A stretch of 39,628 nt of DNA, from contig CAJKQK010000012.1 in the NCBI GenBank assembly GCA_905202055.1, forward strand, positions 1-39,628, in the 5' to 3' direction. Below are positions 17,628 through 25,734 of this stretch, piece after piece. The DNA comes from an uncultured Oxalobacter sp. GTDB taxonomy: Bacteria > Pseudomonadota > Gammaproteobacteria > Burkholderiales > Burkholderiaceae_D. Within the stretch, counting starts at the first letter, position 1; the number at the start of each line of letters is the position of its first letter. The position numbers and the translations under genes are program-made. Below the pieces are notes generated by a model, which was given only the letters and a program-made list of their open reading frames with translations, searched no databases and was not told the origin of the DNA.

Positions 17628-18614
17628 TTACTTGTTCTTTTCGTTTTTTGTTTTGGCGCGGGGATGAGCTGCATCGTATACTTGTGCCAGTCGCTGGAAA
17701 TCGAGTGCGGTGTATACCTGCGTCGAAGCGATAGAGGAATGACCGAGCATTTCCTGTACGGCACGCAAATCTCCGGAAGATTGAAGAATATGTGAAGCGA
17801 AGGAATGGCGAAGGACGTGCGGGTGGACATTGACGGGCAAGCCTAGTGCGCTTGCGTGTGATTTCAGCCTCAACTGGACCATTCTGGGCGACATGCGCCG
17901 CCCTCTCGAATTGATAAACAGGGCACTCGTATGATCCTGCGGCAGGGACTGGTCAATCAATGTTGCACGTGCATCCAGCCAGTTTCGGATAGCGTGGACG
18001 GCCGCATCTCCTATCGGGACAATGCGTGTTTTATTGCCCTTGCCCGTGACAGTGACTTCTTTTTCGTCAAGATTGATCCAGCTGGCTGAACGATGTCCGC
18101 CGTTATGGATGGGGTGGCTATCAAGACTGGTCAATTCGGATACGCGCAAACCGCTGGAATAAAGCAGTTCGAACATGGCATGGTTGCATAACAGGGTTGC
18201 CTTATCCTGTTCGTTTGCTTCTTTTTCCGAAGTGCTTGCGACAACCTGGATAGCGTCGTCGACAGAGAGAGCTTTCGGCAGCGGTTTGTTCTTTCTGGGC
18301 GCGTGAATATCGTCAATAGGATTGGAAAAAGTGAGATTTTCCTCGATGAGCCAGCGATAAAAGCCGCGCCAGGCAGACAGTTTCCGGCTGATGGAGCGCG
18401 GATTCAATCCCTTCGCGTGTAGTCTGGACACGAAACGGCGGATGTCTCCGGAGGAGAGAGTGGTCAGTCCTGTTTTATCGGCAAACCTGATCAATTCTTC
18501 CAGATCGCGGCGGTAATTGACGACGGTCTGACCGGACAATTGGCGTTGACCGGTCAGGGTATCCAGATACCGGTCGATCAGATCGTTGTCAGCAGGTTTG
18601 CCGGAACTGTCCAT
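17628..18614 (-). CDS. xerC: Site-specific tyrosine recombinase XerC
   Basis: XerC with XerD resolves chromosome dimers at dif. The 328-residue protein has an N-terminal SAM-like domain (LIDRYLDTLTGQRQLSGQTVVNYRRD) and a catalytic domain with Arg157 (SGLRVSEL), Lys192 (GKGNKTR), His266 and Arg269 (HVLRHSFASH), His292 (GHSSIAS) and the nucleophile Tyr301 (TQVYT). All catalytic residues are present. It starts 1 bp after DUF484, an arrangement conserved in Proteobacteria, so this is the housekeeping recombinase and not a mobile-element integrase. A slightly long, basic C-terminus (RAKTKNEKNK) is seen. Confidence 0.94.
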   Translation of the reverse strand: MDSSGKPADNDLIDRYLDTLTGQRQLSGQTVVNYRRDLEELIRFADKTGLTTLSSGDIRRFVSRLHAKGLNPRSISRKLSAWRGFYRWLIEENLTFSNPIDDIHAPRKNKPLPKALSVDDAIQVVASTSEKEANEQDKATLLCNHAMFELLYSSGLRVSELTSLDSHPIHNGGHRSASWINLDEKEVTVTGKGNKTRIVPIGDAAVHAIRNWLDARATLIDQSLPQDHTSALFINSRGRRMSPRMVQLRLKSHASALGLPVNVHPHVLRHSFASHILQSSGDLRAVQEMLGHSSIASTQVYTALDFQRLAQVYDAAHPRAKTKNEKNK

Positions 18615-18615
18615 T

Positions 18616-19290
18616 TCATCCGATAGTTAACAGGCGATCGAGAGCGGCACTTGCCATTTTGCCGATATCGGTGAGAAAGTCCGTTGCCATGTCTTCCTGA
18701 AACCTGGCTTTGTCAGGTGATCCCAAAACGAGGAGGCCAAACGGCTTGGAGTCGGCGTCTGCACGAATCGGAATCAGGGCAGTTGAACGGATGGCTGCCG
18801 TATTGGTGAACCATGTCAGCGCTTCGATATTGTCGGATTTTCCGCAGTAAGGTGTTTTCAGGGCATTGACGGCATTGCGGATATCTTCAGTGACGGATTG
18901 CGTAAACCATGCCATTGAATATTCTTCGCGGACATTCCAGAGCCGCAGTGTGACGTCCGGGACCGCAAAAACGGATTTCAGGCTCATGACAAGCGTCTGG
19001 GGCATGTCGATGTCGTTCTTTTCTTTCAAAAGCGCCTGTGTCCAGTCCAGCATTTTTTCAGCGAGTGCCTTGTTGTCCTGTGCCGTGTGCATCAGTTTTG
19101 ACAATTGGAGTTCGAGCGTTTTGTATTTCCCACGCATCACTTCCATCTGACGTTCATGCAAAGAGACGGTTTTGCCCAGAATGGGACTGGTCAAATGCAG
19201 TTCCGGAAGAATGCCTGCGTTTTGCTGGAAAAAATCGGGATTTTCCAGCAGGTACTGGATGACGGTATCCTGGTCGATTGCCTGAGTCAT
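18616..19290 (-). CDS. DUF484 GAF-like protein upstream of xerC
   Basis: The 224-residue DUF484 protein has a conserved N-terminus (TVIQYLLENPDFFQQNAGILPELHL), a coiled-coil middle (about 45-75) and a C-terminal GAF-like domain (about 85-220, ending MASAALDRLLTIG). The family is often found between dapF and xerC. Its function is unknown; no catalytic motif is visible. It is tightly coupled to xerC (1-bp gap). ATG 19290 gives the family start. A minus-strand TAAAAT (19333-19338) might be its -10, but the -35 is unconvincing. Confidence 0.88.
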   Translation of the reverse strand: MTQAIDQDTVIQYLLENPDFFQQNAGILPELHLTSPILGKTVSLHERQMEVMRGKYKTLELQLSKLMHTAQDNKALAEKMLDWTQALLKEKNDIDMPQTLVMSLKSVFAVPDVTLRLWNVREEYSMAWFTQSVTEDIRNAVNALKTPYCGKSDNIEALTWFTNTAAIRSTALIPIRADADSKPFGLLVLGSPDKARFQEDMATDFLTDIGKMASAALDRLLTIG

Positions 19291-19516
19291 GGTTCGTTTT
19301 TCTAAGAGACAAATAATCGGTTTTAAAACGTCATTTTACCTGAGCGGATTGCTTGTGCGTCAGCTAAATTGAATGAGATAAATCAGATCAAGCCGCTATT
19401 GGGGAAAATCGTGCTCAATGACCGGAACAGGATAAGGAAAAATTGATTTTTCGGCATGCATGGAAATCCTGTTTTCGTTTAGACTGATCTTCTCATCGTA
19501 TTCGGAACAAACAACC

Positions 19517-20350
19517 ATGACAACATATGCATTGGGTGATATTCAGGGGTGCCAGCCACAGATGCAGCAATTGCTGGACATGATTGAAAGGGAATCTCCA
19601 CGTGCCAAACTCCTTTTTGCAGGCGATCTGGTCAACCGTGGCCCCAATTCGCTTGATGCCTTGCGTCAGGTACGGAATCTGGAAGAAAAGGCGGTGACGG
19701 TACTCGGCAATCACGATCTGCATATGCTGGCCGTGGCTGCCGGTATCCAGGTAATGAAACCCGGCGACTCGATTCAGCCAATACTGGATGCGCCTGATCG
19801 TGACGAGCTGATCGACTGGTTAAGACATCGCCCAATGGCCTATACGGATGACGGTTACTTGCTCGTTCATGCAGGTGTCTTGCCGCAATGGGATCTGGAC
19901 AAGACGATGGAACTGGCGCATGAAGTCGAAATAGTGTTGCGTGGTCCTGACTGGAAAGCATTCCTGAAAGAAATGTACGGCAATGTACCGAACAAGTGGG
20001 ATGACAGTTTGAGAGGGACGGCACGCTTGCGTTGCATTGTCAACGGCCTCACCCGGCTACGGTTTTGCAAGATGGACGGTGAAATGGAATTTGCCAGCAA
20101 GATGGGTACGTCTGAAGCGCCTTCAGGGTATTTACCCTGGTTTGATGTACCGGATCGAAAGACGAAGGATGTAACGGTTGTTTTCGGCCACTGGTCAACA
20201 TTGGGCCTCCTCTTGCGTCAAAAGCTGATTGCGCTGGATACCGGCTGTGTATGGGGAGGACAGCTTACCGCTGTCCGCCTTGATAATCGGGCTGTGTTTC
20301 AGGTGGCTTGTCCCGGTTTTGTTGAACCGATTGGGGCAGAACGGAAATAA
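19517..20350 (+). CDS. apaH: Symmetrical bis(5'-nucleosyl)-tetraphosphatase (Ap4A hydrolase)
   Basis: ApaH cleaves Ap4A into two ADP and can also remove Np4 caps from RNA. The 277-residue product from ATG 19517 begins MTTYALGDIQGCQPQ and carries the metallophosphoesterase signature GDIQGC, GDLVNRGPNS, GNHDLH, then HAGVLPQWD and GHWSTLGL. Length matches E. coli ApaH (280). The frame is open from 19460, but the family starts at 19517. Its last 86 bp overlap the 3' end of the convergent plsC-like gene. The 226-bp gap before it (19291-19516) shows no strong promoter. Confidence 0.95.
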   Translation: MTTYALGDIQGCQPQMQQLLDMIERESPRAKLLFAGDLVNRGPNSLDALRQVRNLEEKAVTVLGNHDLHMLAVAAGIQVMKPGDSIQPILDAPDRDELIDWLRHRPMAYTDDGYLLVHAGVLPQWDLDKTMELAHEVEIVLRGPDWKAFLKEMYGNVPNKWDDSLRGTARLRCIVNGLTRLRFCKMDGEMEFASKMGTSEAPSGYLPWFDVPDRKTKDVTVVFGHWSTLGLLLRQKLIALDTGCVWGGQLTAVRLDNRAVFQVACPGFVEPIGAERK

Positions 20351-21053
20351 TCGCCTTGCGGGCGTGTTCGGACAAATCCTTGCGGTTTTTCCCGCTGCTG
20401 TCGATAGGAGGCAACAGTATGAGTTCAGCAAAAATGCGGTCTTTGCTAAGGATGCTGTTGACGTTCTCGTTCATGCTTATATCGCCTGAAAAATCGACAG
20501 CATCTTCAAACTCGCCAATGTGATTGACATATTTGACTGCAAAGGGCTGTATCGGTAATTCAGCATGGATGGCACCTTCGAAGAGATTGGGATGAAATGG
20601 CAAAAGTTCTCCCTGTTTTGCTGTTGTCCCCTCCGGGAAGAAAATACAGCGTTCCCGGGCTTTCAGGTATTTGACAAGGGTTTCAAGGGTGTTTTTGAGG
20701 TGTCGGGTACGACTACGTTCCAGAAAGAGTGTACCCGTATTTTTGGCCAGTGAACCGATAATGGGCCAGTTGGCCATTTCAGCTTTGGCGATGAAGTGGC
20801 AGGGAGTGACGGAATGGATCAGGAAAATGTCAAGCCATGACACGTGGTTGGATACGATAAGTGCTTTTGATGAGAGTCGTTCCGGATGGTGAACCCTGAC
20901 ATTGACACCGCAAATGTCGAGCAGTTTTTTCGACCATTTCTGGACATAATGGCTGCGTCGCGCCTCTCCATAAAAAGGATACAGGACAGTAGTTGTCCAT
21001 AACGCACCTAAAACGTGAAGCAACAGACGCAGTCGGGTAAGAAGTGGTTTCAT
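20265..21053 (-). CDS. 1-acyl-sn-glycerol-3-phosphate acyltransferase (PlsC/LPLAT family)
   Basis: This membrane acyltransferase should acylate lysophosphatidic acid to phosphatidic acid in phospholipid synthesis. The 262-residue protein starts with a hydrophobic helix (LRLLLHVLGALWTTTVLYPF). It shows block I NHVSWLD (NHx4D form), block II around GTLFLER and block III FFPEGTT. The C-terminal tail (about 40 residues, rich in Lys/Gln/Pro) is encoded opposite the apaH 3' end. It begins 11 bp after pyrC' and is probably the last gene of that transcript. Whether it is the essential PlsC or a paralogue such as an ornithine-lipid OlsA-type enzyme cannot be decided. Confidence 0.88.
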   Translation of the reverse strand: MKPLLTRLRLLLHVLGALWTTTVLYPFYGEARRSHYVQKWSKKLLDICGVNVRVHHPERLSSKALIVSNHVSWLDIFLIHSVTPCHFIAKAEMANWPIIGSLAKNTGTLFLERSRTRHLKNTLETLVKYLKARERCIFFPEGTTAKQGELLPFHPNLFEGAIHAELPIQPFAVKYVNHIGEFEDAVDFSGDISMNENVNSILSKDRIFAELILLPPIDSSGKNRKDLSEHARKAIISVLPQSVQQNRDKPPETQPDYQGGQR

Positions 21054-21064
21054 ACTACGCTATT

Positions 21065-22357
21065 TTAGCGTTCGAAAGCGACCTTGCCTTCCACAATGGT
21101 CAAACGAACACGCCCGGGTATTTCACGTCCCAGAAAAGGTGTGTGTTTTCCCTGGCTCGCCAGTTTTGACACCTCGACAGTCCAGTTTTCCGAAGGATCG
21201 AAAATACAGATATCGGCCTTGTCGCCCACTGAGAGTTTTCCGCAATCCTTGCTAAGAACGCCTGCCGGGTCGGATGTGATTTTGGCGATCGCTTTCGATA
21301 GGTTGGATGGATCGTTTTTGAGGGATTGTCCCCATTTCAGTGTCAGGGACAGCAATAGTTCCAGACCGGTTGCTCCGGGAGTGGCTTCACCGAAAGGCAG
21401 GAGTTTTTCATCGTCATCTACCGGAGTATGATCCGAACAGATCGCGTCGATTGTGCCATCAAGCAGCCCTTCCGTGATTGCCACACGATCCGCTCTGGAG
21501 CGTAATGGCGGTGTCATTCTCGCGTTGGTATCGAAAAAGTCGATATCGTCTTCGGTCAGGTGGATGTGGTGAATGCCGACGTCGCAAGTGACGGGCAAAC
21601 CGTCTTTTTTGGCACGGCGAACCAGTTCGATACCCTCTGCGGAAGAAAGGCGTCCCAGATGGATGCGTGCGCCAGTTACGCGCATCAATTCGAAAATGGT
21701 ATGCAGACGGATCGTTTCGGCAATATAGGAAATGCCCGAGAGGCCCAGTCTGGCAGCGACCGGGCCGGAATGAGCCATTCCTTTTTTCGACAGATAGGGA
21801 TCTTCCGGTTTCAGCCAGGTACTGTAATTGAACGAATTGGCATATTGCAGGGCACGCAACAGGACTTCCGTATCCACAACAGGTTCATTGGCCTGAGAAA
21901 AACCGATACATCCGGCATCCGTCAGCTCGGCCATTTCAGTCAATGCCTGTCCCTTCAAGCCGACTGTCAGGGCACCCAGAGGATAAACATGAGCCTGATT
22001 CAGGGCGGCAGCACGATACTTGAGCATTTCGACCAGTCCCGGTTCATCGAGAACAGGATCGGTATCCGGTGGGCAGACGAGGCTGGTGACGCCACCCTGC
22101 ATCGCGGCTTGCATTTCGGAAGCCAGCGTCGCCTTGTGTTCATAACCCGGTTCACGAAGACGGGCCGAAAGATCGACAAAACCCGGAGAGACGACAAGAC
22201 CGGCGGCATGGATCGTACGGTCGGGGGTGAAATTCGCAATGGCTTTGCCTGCGTCTTCCACAGCAAATATTTTTCCGTCGGCAATGGCGATATTTTTCAG
22301 GCCATCGATGCCATTGGCCGGATCGATCAGTCTTCCGTTTGCGATAAGCAGTTTCAT
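21065..22357 (-). CDS. pyrX: Dihydroorotase-like non-catalytic subunit (PyrC'/PyrX) of aspartate transcarbamoylase
   Basis: The 430-residue protein has the full class I dihydroorotase fold and TRAP-like C-terminus (CSDHTPVDDDEKLLPFGEATPGA). However, the zinc-binding DxHxH motif reads D62-L-S64-A-R66, so both histidines are lost. The later HxxH segment reads IHLGRLSS, with Arg in place of the second His. In Pseudomonas, such inactive PyrC' chains have no dihydroorotase activity but are needed to assemble the dodecameric PyrB-PyrC' complex. Its position directly after pyrB supports that role. A genuine, active PyrC must then be encoded elsewhere. The inactivity is an inference from missing ligands. 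Confidence 0.9.
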   Translation of the reverse strand: MKLLIANGRLIDPANGIDGLKNIAIADGKIFAVEDAGKAIANFTPDRTIHAAGLVVSPGFVDLSARLREPGYEHKATLASEMQAAMQGGVTSLVCPPDTDPVLDEPGLVEMLKYRAAALNQAHVYPLGALTVGLKGQALTEMAELTDAGCIGFSQANEPVVDTEVLLRALQYANSFNYSTWLKPEDPYLSKKGMAHSGPVAARLGLSGISYIAETIRLHTIFELMRVTGARIHLGRLSSAEGIELVRRAKKDGLPVTCDVGIHHIHLTEDDIDFFDTNARMTPPLRSRADRVAITEGLLDGTIDAICSDHTPVDDDEKLLPFGEATPGATGLELLLSLTLKWGQSLKNDPSNLSKAIAKITSDPAGVLSKDCGKLSVGDKADICIFDPSENWTVEVSKLASQGKHTPFLGREIPGRVRLTIVEGKVAFER

Positions 22358-22407
22358 ACCAATATGTCCTCAATACTGTCCGGTTATTCTTTCTTTTTGT
22401 CCTGTAC

Positions 22408-23367
22408 CTAGTTGCCTGCCAGAATACTCATAACGGCCATTCTGACGGCAATCCCGAAGGTTACCTGGGACAGGATGACGGCCTGTTTGCCATCAGCCAC
22501 GGCGGAATCGATTTCAACACCGCGGTTCATCGGGCCCGGATGCATGACGATGGCGTCGGGTTCAGCCAGCGCAAGCCGCTCGGGTGTCAGACCGTAATTC
22601 TTGAAAAATTCCTGTGTGGACGGCAACAGTGCGCCATTGATGCGTTCATTCTGGACGCGCAGCATGATGACGACGTCGACGCCTTTCAGACCTTCATCCA
22701 TATTGGTGAAAACACGGACGCCCATGTCTTCCATAAAAGACGGCAAAAGCGTTTTCGGGCCGATCACGCGGATTTCGGGAACGCCCAGTATTTTCATGGC
22801 ATGGATGTCAGAACGGGCGACGCGGCTGTGCAGAATGTCGCCGATTATGGCAACTTTCAGATTGGTGAAATCCTTTTTGTAATGACGGATCGTATACATA
22901 TCGAGCAGGCCTTGCGTTGGATGGGCATGGCGCCCGTCACCGGCATTGACGACGTGTATGTGATCCAGTTTGTGTTGATTCAGATGAGACGCGATCAGAA
23001 AAGGCGCTCCGGACTGGTCGTGACGCACGACGAACATGTCGGCGCTCATGGCCGTCAGGTTATCGACTGTATCCAGAAGCGTTTCACCCTTGCTGGTACT
23101 GGATGCCGCAATGTTCAGGTTGATGACATCGGCTGACAGGCGCTTGGCTGCGATTTCGAAAGTCGTCCGGGTACGGGTCGAGTTCTCGAAAAAGAGATTG
23201 AAAACGCTCTTTCCGCGCATCAAAGGCACTTTTTTGACTTCCCTGTCCGAGACGCTGACAAAGGAAGAGGCCGTATCCAGAATGTAATTCAGGATGTCTT
23301 TCGGCAAGCCGTTCAAGGCCAGAAGGTGTTTCAGCTCGCCATTGCTGTTCAGTTGAGGATTAGGCAT
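22408..23367 (-). CDS. pyrB: Aspartate carbamoyltransferase catalytic subunit
   Basis: PyrB joins carbamoyl phosphate and aspartate to form carbamoyl aspartate, the committed step of pyrimidine synthesis. The 319-residue protein has the carbamoyl-phosphate motif STRTRTTFE, the HPTQGLLDMYTI segment and the C-terminal GPMNRGVEID. No pyrI regulatory subunit is adjacent; instead pyrC' follows, which predicts the class A PyrB-PyrC' complex. Its start overlaps the pyrR stop by 8 bp, so translation is probably coupled. Confidence 0.96.
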   Translation of the reverse strand: MPNPQLNSNGELKHLLALNGLPKDILNYILDTASSFVSVSDREVKKVPLMRGKSVFNLFFENSTRTRTTFEIAAKRLSADVINLNIAASSTSKGETLLDTVDNLTAMSADMFVVRHDQSGAPFLIASHLNQHKLDHIHVVNAGDGRHAHPTQGLLDMYTIRHYKKDFTNLKVAIIGDILHSRVARSDIHAMKILGVPEIRVIGPKTLLPSFMEDMGVRVFTNMDEGLKGVDVVIMLRVQNERINGALLPSTQEFFKNYGLTPERLALAEPDAIVMHPGPMNRGVEIDSAVADGKQAVILSQVTFGIAVRMAVMSILAGN

Positions 23368-23872
23368 TTTCCACCGTCAGAGTAAAAGTGTTGTCATCTA
23401 GGCGTTGCAAAACCAGCTTCTCGTTTTTTTCTGGGGAAACGTGGGCAGCGACGAAATCGGCTGCGATCGGCAGTTCGCGCTCACCACGGTCGACCAGTGC
23501 AGCCAGAAGAATGCGGGCAGGACGGCCGTAATCGAACAGTTCGTTGATTGCGGCACGGGTTGTCCTGCCCGTATAAAGCACGTCGTCGATCAGCAGGATC
23601 GTGGAATCGACCACGTCGAAAGGAATCTGGGTAGGTTTGACTTCTGCAGGCAATCCTTTTTGGGCATAGTCGTCGCGGTAAAAGGAAACGTCGATGAATC
23701 CTGGAGGATTGTCGAGTTTCAAATCGTCCACGATACGCTCGGCGATCCAGGCACCACCGGAGCGTATACCGACCACAGCGACTTTCGGAGTATTGGCCAA
23801 AGCGTCGCGGATTTGTTTCAAAAGCTTTTCATATAAAGCTTCAGCGTTCAGTTCAGTCAGGGATTGATTCAT
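23360..23872 (-). CDS. pyrR: Bifunctional pyr operon regulator / uracil phosphoribosyltransferase PyrR
   Basis: PyrR is a PRTase-fold protein that in Gram-positives binds pyr mRNA and controls attenuation, and can also make UMP from uracil. The 170-residue product shows the substrate loop GIRSGGAWIAERI, the PRPP-binding motif ILLIDDVLYTGRTTRAAI and the C-terminal ALVDRGERELPIAADFV. ATG 23872 is chosen (MNQSLTELNAEALYEKLL); the frame is open to 23980 but runs through ruvX. It overlaps ruvX by 20 bp and pyrB by 8 bp. I see no attenuator hairpins because the genes overlap, so in this operon an RNA-attenuation role is unlikely. Confidence 0.92.
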   Translation of the reverse strand: MNQSLTELNAEALYEKLLKQIRDALANTPKVAVVGIRSGGAWIAERIVDDLKLDNPPGFIDVSFYRDDYAQKGLPAEVKPTQIPFDVVDSTILLIDDVLYTGRTTRAAINELFDYGRPARILLAALVDRGERELPIAADFVAAHVSPEKNEKLVLQRLDDNTFTLTVENA

Positions 23873-24254
23873 CGAAATATTGTTGCAAAATAAGGGCAGC
23901 TGCATGGGCATCGTCAGCTTTGCCACGTTGAAAATGGAGAACGGATGATGAATACCGTTCATCGACCATAATGATTTCAAGCGAGAAACGACCGCGCAGC
24001 TGATTGGCGAAACGCTTGCAGCGCCGGGTCATTTCATGCTCGGTTCCGTCCGGGTAGGAGGGCAGACCCACCACGAGTTTCGCCGGTTGCCATTCTTTTA
24101 TCAGCACGCCGATCTCGGAAAAACGGATATCGTTGGCTTCGGCGTTAATGATTTTAAGAGGCCGTGCCGTACGGGACAATTCGTTGCCGATAGCGGTTCC
24201 AATCCGTTTCAGCCCGAAGTCGAAAGCGAGAATGACGCCCGGGATATTGTTCAT
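23853..24254 (-). CDS. ruvX: Putative pre-16S rRNA nuclease / Holliday junction resolvase YqgF (RuvX)
   Basis: YqgF is an RNase H-like nuclease implicated in 16S rRNA 5'-end maturation. The 133-residue protein shows the expected acidic sites: Asp in LAFDFGLKRIG, VGLPSYPDGTEHEM, Glu in VDERYSS and DDAHAAALILQQY. Length fits the family (about 138). It follows algH by 34 bp and overlaps pyrR by 20 bp. The algH-ruvX-pyrR-pyrB-pyrC' order is conserved in Pseudomonas and Burkholderiales. Confidence 0.93.
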   Translation of the reverse strand: MNNIPGVILAFDFGLKRIGTAIGNELSRTARPLKIINAEANDIRFSEIGVLIKEWQPAKLVVGLPSYPDGTEHEMTRRCKRFANQLRGRFSLEIIMVDERYSSSVLHFQRGKADDAHAAALILQQYFDESIPD

Positions 24255-24288
24255 TTTTTCTTTACCTGATTAACAGTATGTTGTTTTC

Positions 24289-24840
24289 TCAGGCATGTCC
24301 AACCTCATAAGTCAGTTTGTTCGGGTCGAAACCCAAAAGCTTTATCGCAGCAGTATAACGCTGTGAAATCGGCAAATCAAAAATGATCGAAGGATCGGCC
24401 GAAACAGTGAGCCAGCCGTTGTGGCTGATTTCCTGCTCCAGCTGTCCGGCACTCCATCCTGCGTATCCAATGCTGACGAGCATTTTTTCAGGGCCCGTTC
24501 CCGATGCAATGGCCTCGAGTATATCCCGTGAAGTCGTAAAGGCAACGTTATCGGAAATGGTCAGCATGGAGTTGAATTTCACATCCGGAGTATGCAGCAC
24601 GAAACCCCGGTCATCCTGTACCGGGCCACCAAACATGACCGGTTTTTTGAATGGGGCCGGAATTTCGGTTTTCAGGTTCAGTTTTTCAAGCAAATGGTCG
24701 AGCGTCAGTTCCATGGGACGGTTGATGACGATACCAAGTGCACCGTAGTCATTGTGTTCGCATAAATAGACAACAGTTCCACCGAATATCGGATCATGCA
24801 TCGATGGCATCGCTATCAGAAAATGATTCGAAAGGTTCAT
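24289..24840 (-). CDS. algH: UPF0301/YqgE family protein AlgH
   Basis: The 183-residue protein belongs to the DUF179/YqgE family, named algH in Pseudomonas for an effect on alginate; the molecular function is unknown. The start MNLSNHFLIAMPSM at 24840 is the family N-terminus; the frame continues upstream to 25050 without support. GALGIVINRPMELTLDHLLE and the GYAGWSAGQLEQE motif are diagnostic. It is the first gene of the algH-ruvX-pyrR-pyrB-pyrC'-plsC run. A promoter candidate lies about 50 bp upstream. Confidence 0.92.
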   Translation of the reverse strand: MNLSNHFLIAMPSMHDPIFGGTVVYLCEHNDYGALGIVINRPMELTLDHLLEKLNLKTEIPAPFKKPVMFGGPVQDDRGFVLHTPDVKFNSMLTISDNVAFTTSRDILEAIASGTGPEKMLVSIGYAGWSAGQLEQEISHNGWLTVSADPSIIFDLPISQRYTAAIKLLGFDPNKLTYEVGHA

Positions 24841-24888
24841 GGTATTTGTCTGCTTAAATGGCGTTTTAAAAATCGGACGTTCCATCCA

Positions 24889-24917
24889 TTTATATATTGT
24901 TATTGTATCAGTGTTGA
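24889..24917 (-). promoter_or_regulatory. Candidate promoter of the algH-pyr operon
   Basis: On the minus strand TCAACA (24912-24917), a 17-bp spacer and TATAAA (24889-24894) predict a start near 24882 and a leader of about 40 nt. An overlapping TACAAT further upstream is an alternative -10. Confidence 0.45.
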
Positions 24918-25103
24918 CGTGTTTTCCTTCAAACGGACTGCTCCGGGAAACGACTTTACAGAAAAAATCCTTGCGAAATCTCCTGCAGGTCTCGTTCAGG
25001 GGTTCCATAGGGAAAAAACCAAGGTAAAATAGATGAAATGTGTGCAGCAAAAAAGGATGAAAAACTTTTGTTGCAGTGATCGAATTTTTTCTAGCCAGTC
25101 AAA

Positions 25104-25670
25104 ATGACCATCAAATCTGATAAATGGATCCGGCGCATGGCCGAAGAGCACGGAATGATCGAACCGTTTGAAGCCGGTCAGGTTCGTTCCGTCAATGACA
25201 AAAAAATTGTTTCTTATGGTGTTTCATCATACGGTTACGATATCCGGTGTGCTGACGAATTCAAGATTTTCACGAATATCAACAGTACCATCGTCGATCC
25301 CAAGAATTTTGATGAAAATTCATTTGTCGATGTCAAAAGCGATGTCTGTATTATTCCTCCCAATTCGTTCGCTCTGGCAAGAACGGTTGAATATTTCCGT
25401 ATCCCGCGTAATGTATTGACGGTTTGTCTCGGCAAGTCGACTTATGCCCGTTGCGGCATTATCGTCAATGTGACACCTTTCGAACCGGAATGGGAAGGGT
25501 ATGTCACACTGGAATTTTCCAACACGACACCATTGCCGGCCAAAATATATGCATGGGAAGGCTGTGCACAGGTCCTTTTCTTTGAAAGCGATGAGGTTTG
25601 TGAAATATCGTACAAGGATCGGAGTGGCAAATATCAGGGTCAGGTTGGCGTCACTCTGCCGAAAGCATAA
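25104..25670 (+). CDS. dcd: dCTP deaminase
   Basis: Dcd deaminates dCTP to dUTP, the precursor for dTMP. The 188-residue trimeric-dUTPase-fold protein begins MTIKSDKWIRRMAEEHGMI. It has the phosphate-binding GKSTYARCGI, the catalytic Glu in FEPEWEGYVTLEFSN and the C-terminal SYKDRSGKYQGQVGVTLPKA. Length matches E. coli Dcd (193). It is divergent from algH and separated from the next gene by 64 bp with no terminator. A weak plus-strand promoter (TTCCAT / TAAAAT near 25003-25030) is possible. Confidence 0.95.
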   Translation: MTIKSDKWIRRMAEEHGMIEPFEAGQVRSVNDKKIVSYGVSSYGYDIRCADEFKIFTNINSTIVDPKNFDENSFVDVKSDVCIIPPNSFALARTVEYFRIPRNVLTVCLGKSTYARCGIIVNVTPFEPEWEGYVTLEFSNTTPLPAKIYAWEGCAQVLFFESDEVCEISYKDRSGKYQGQVGVTLPKA

Positions 25671-25734
25671 ATCCGGCAGACAAGTATTGGCGGTACGGTA
25701 ATTTGGTTTTTGAGCTTGTTTTCTCTAGAAGTCT

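Noticed and set aside
17628..18614. Tyrosine recombinase as a sign of a mobile element
   Set aside because: It is directly coupled to DUF484 as in chromosomal xerC loci, and no att-like repeats or cargo surround it.
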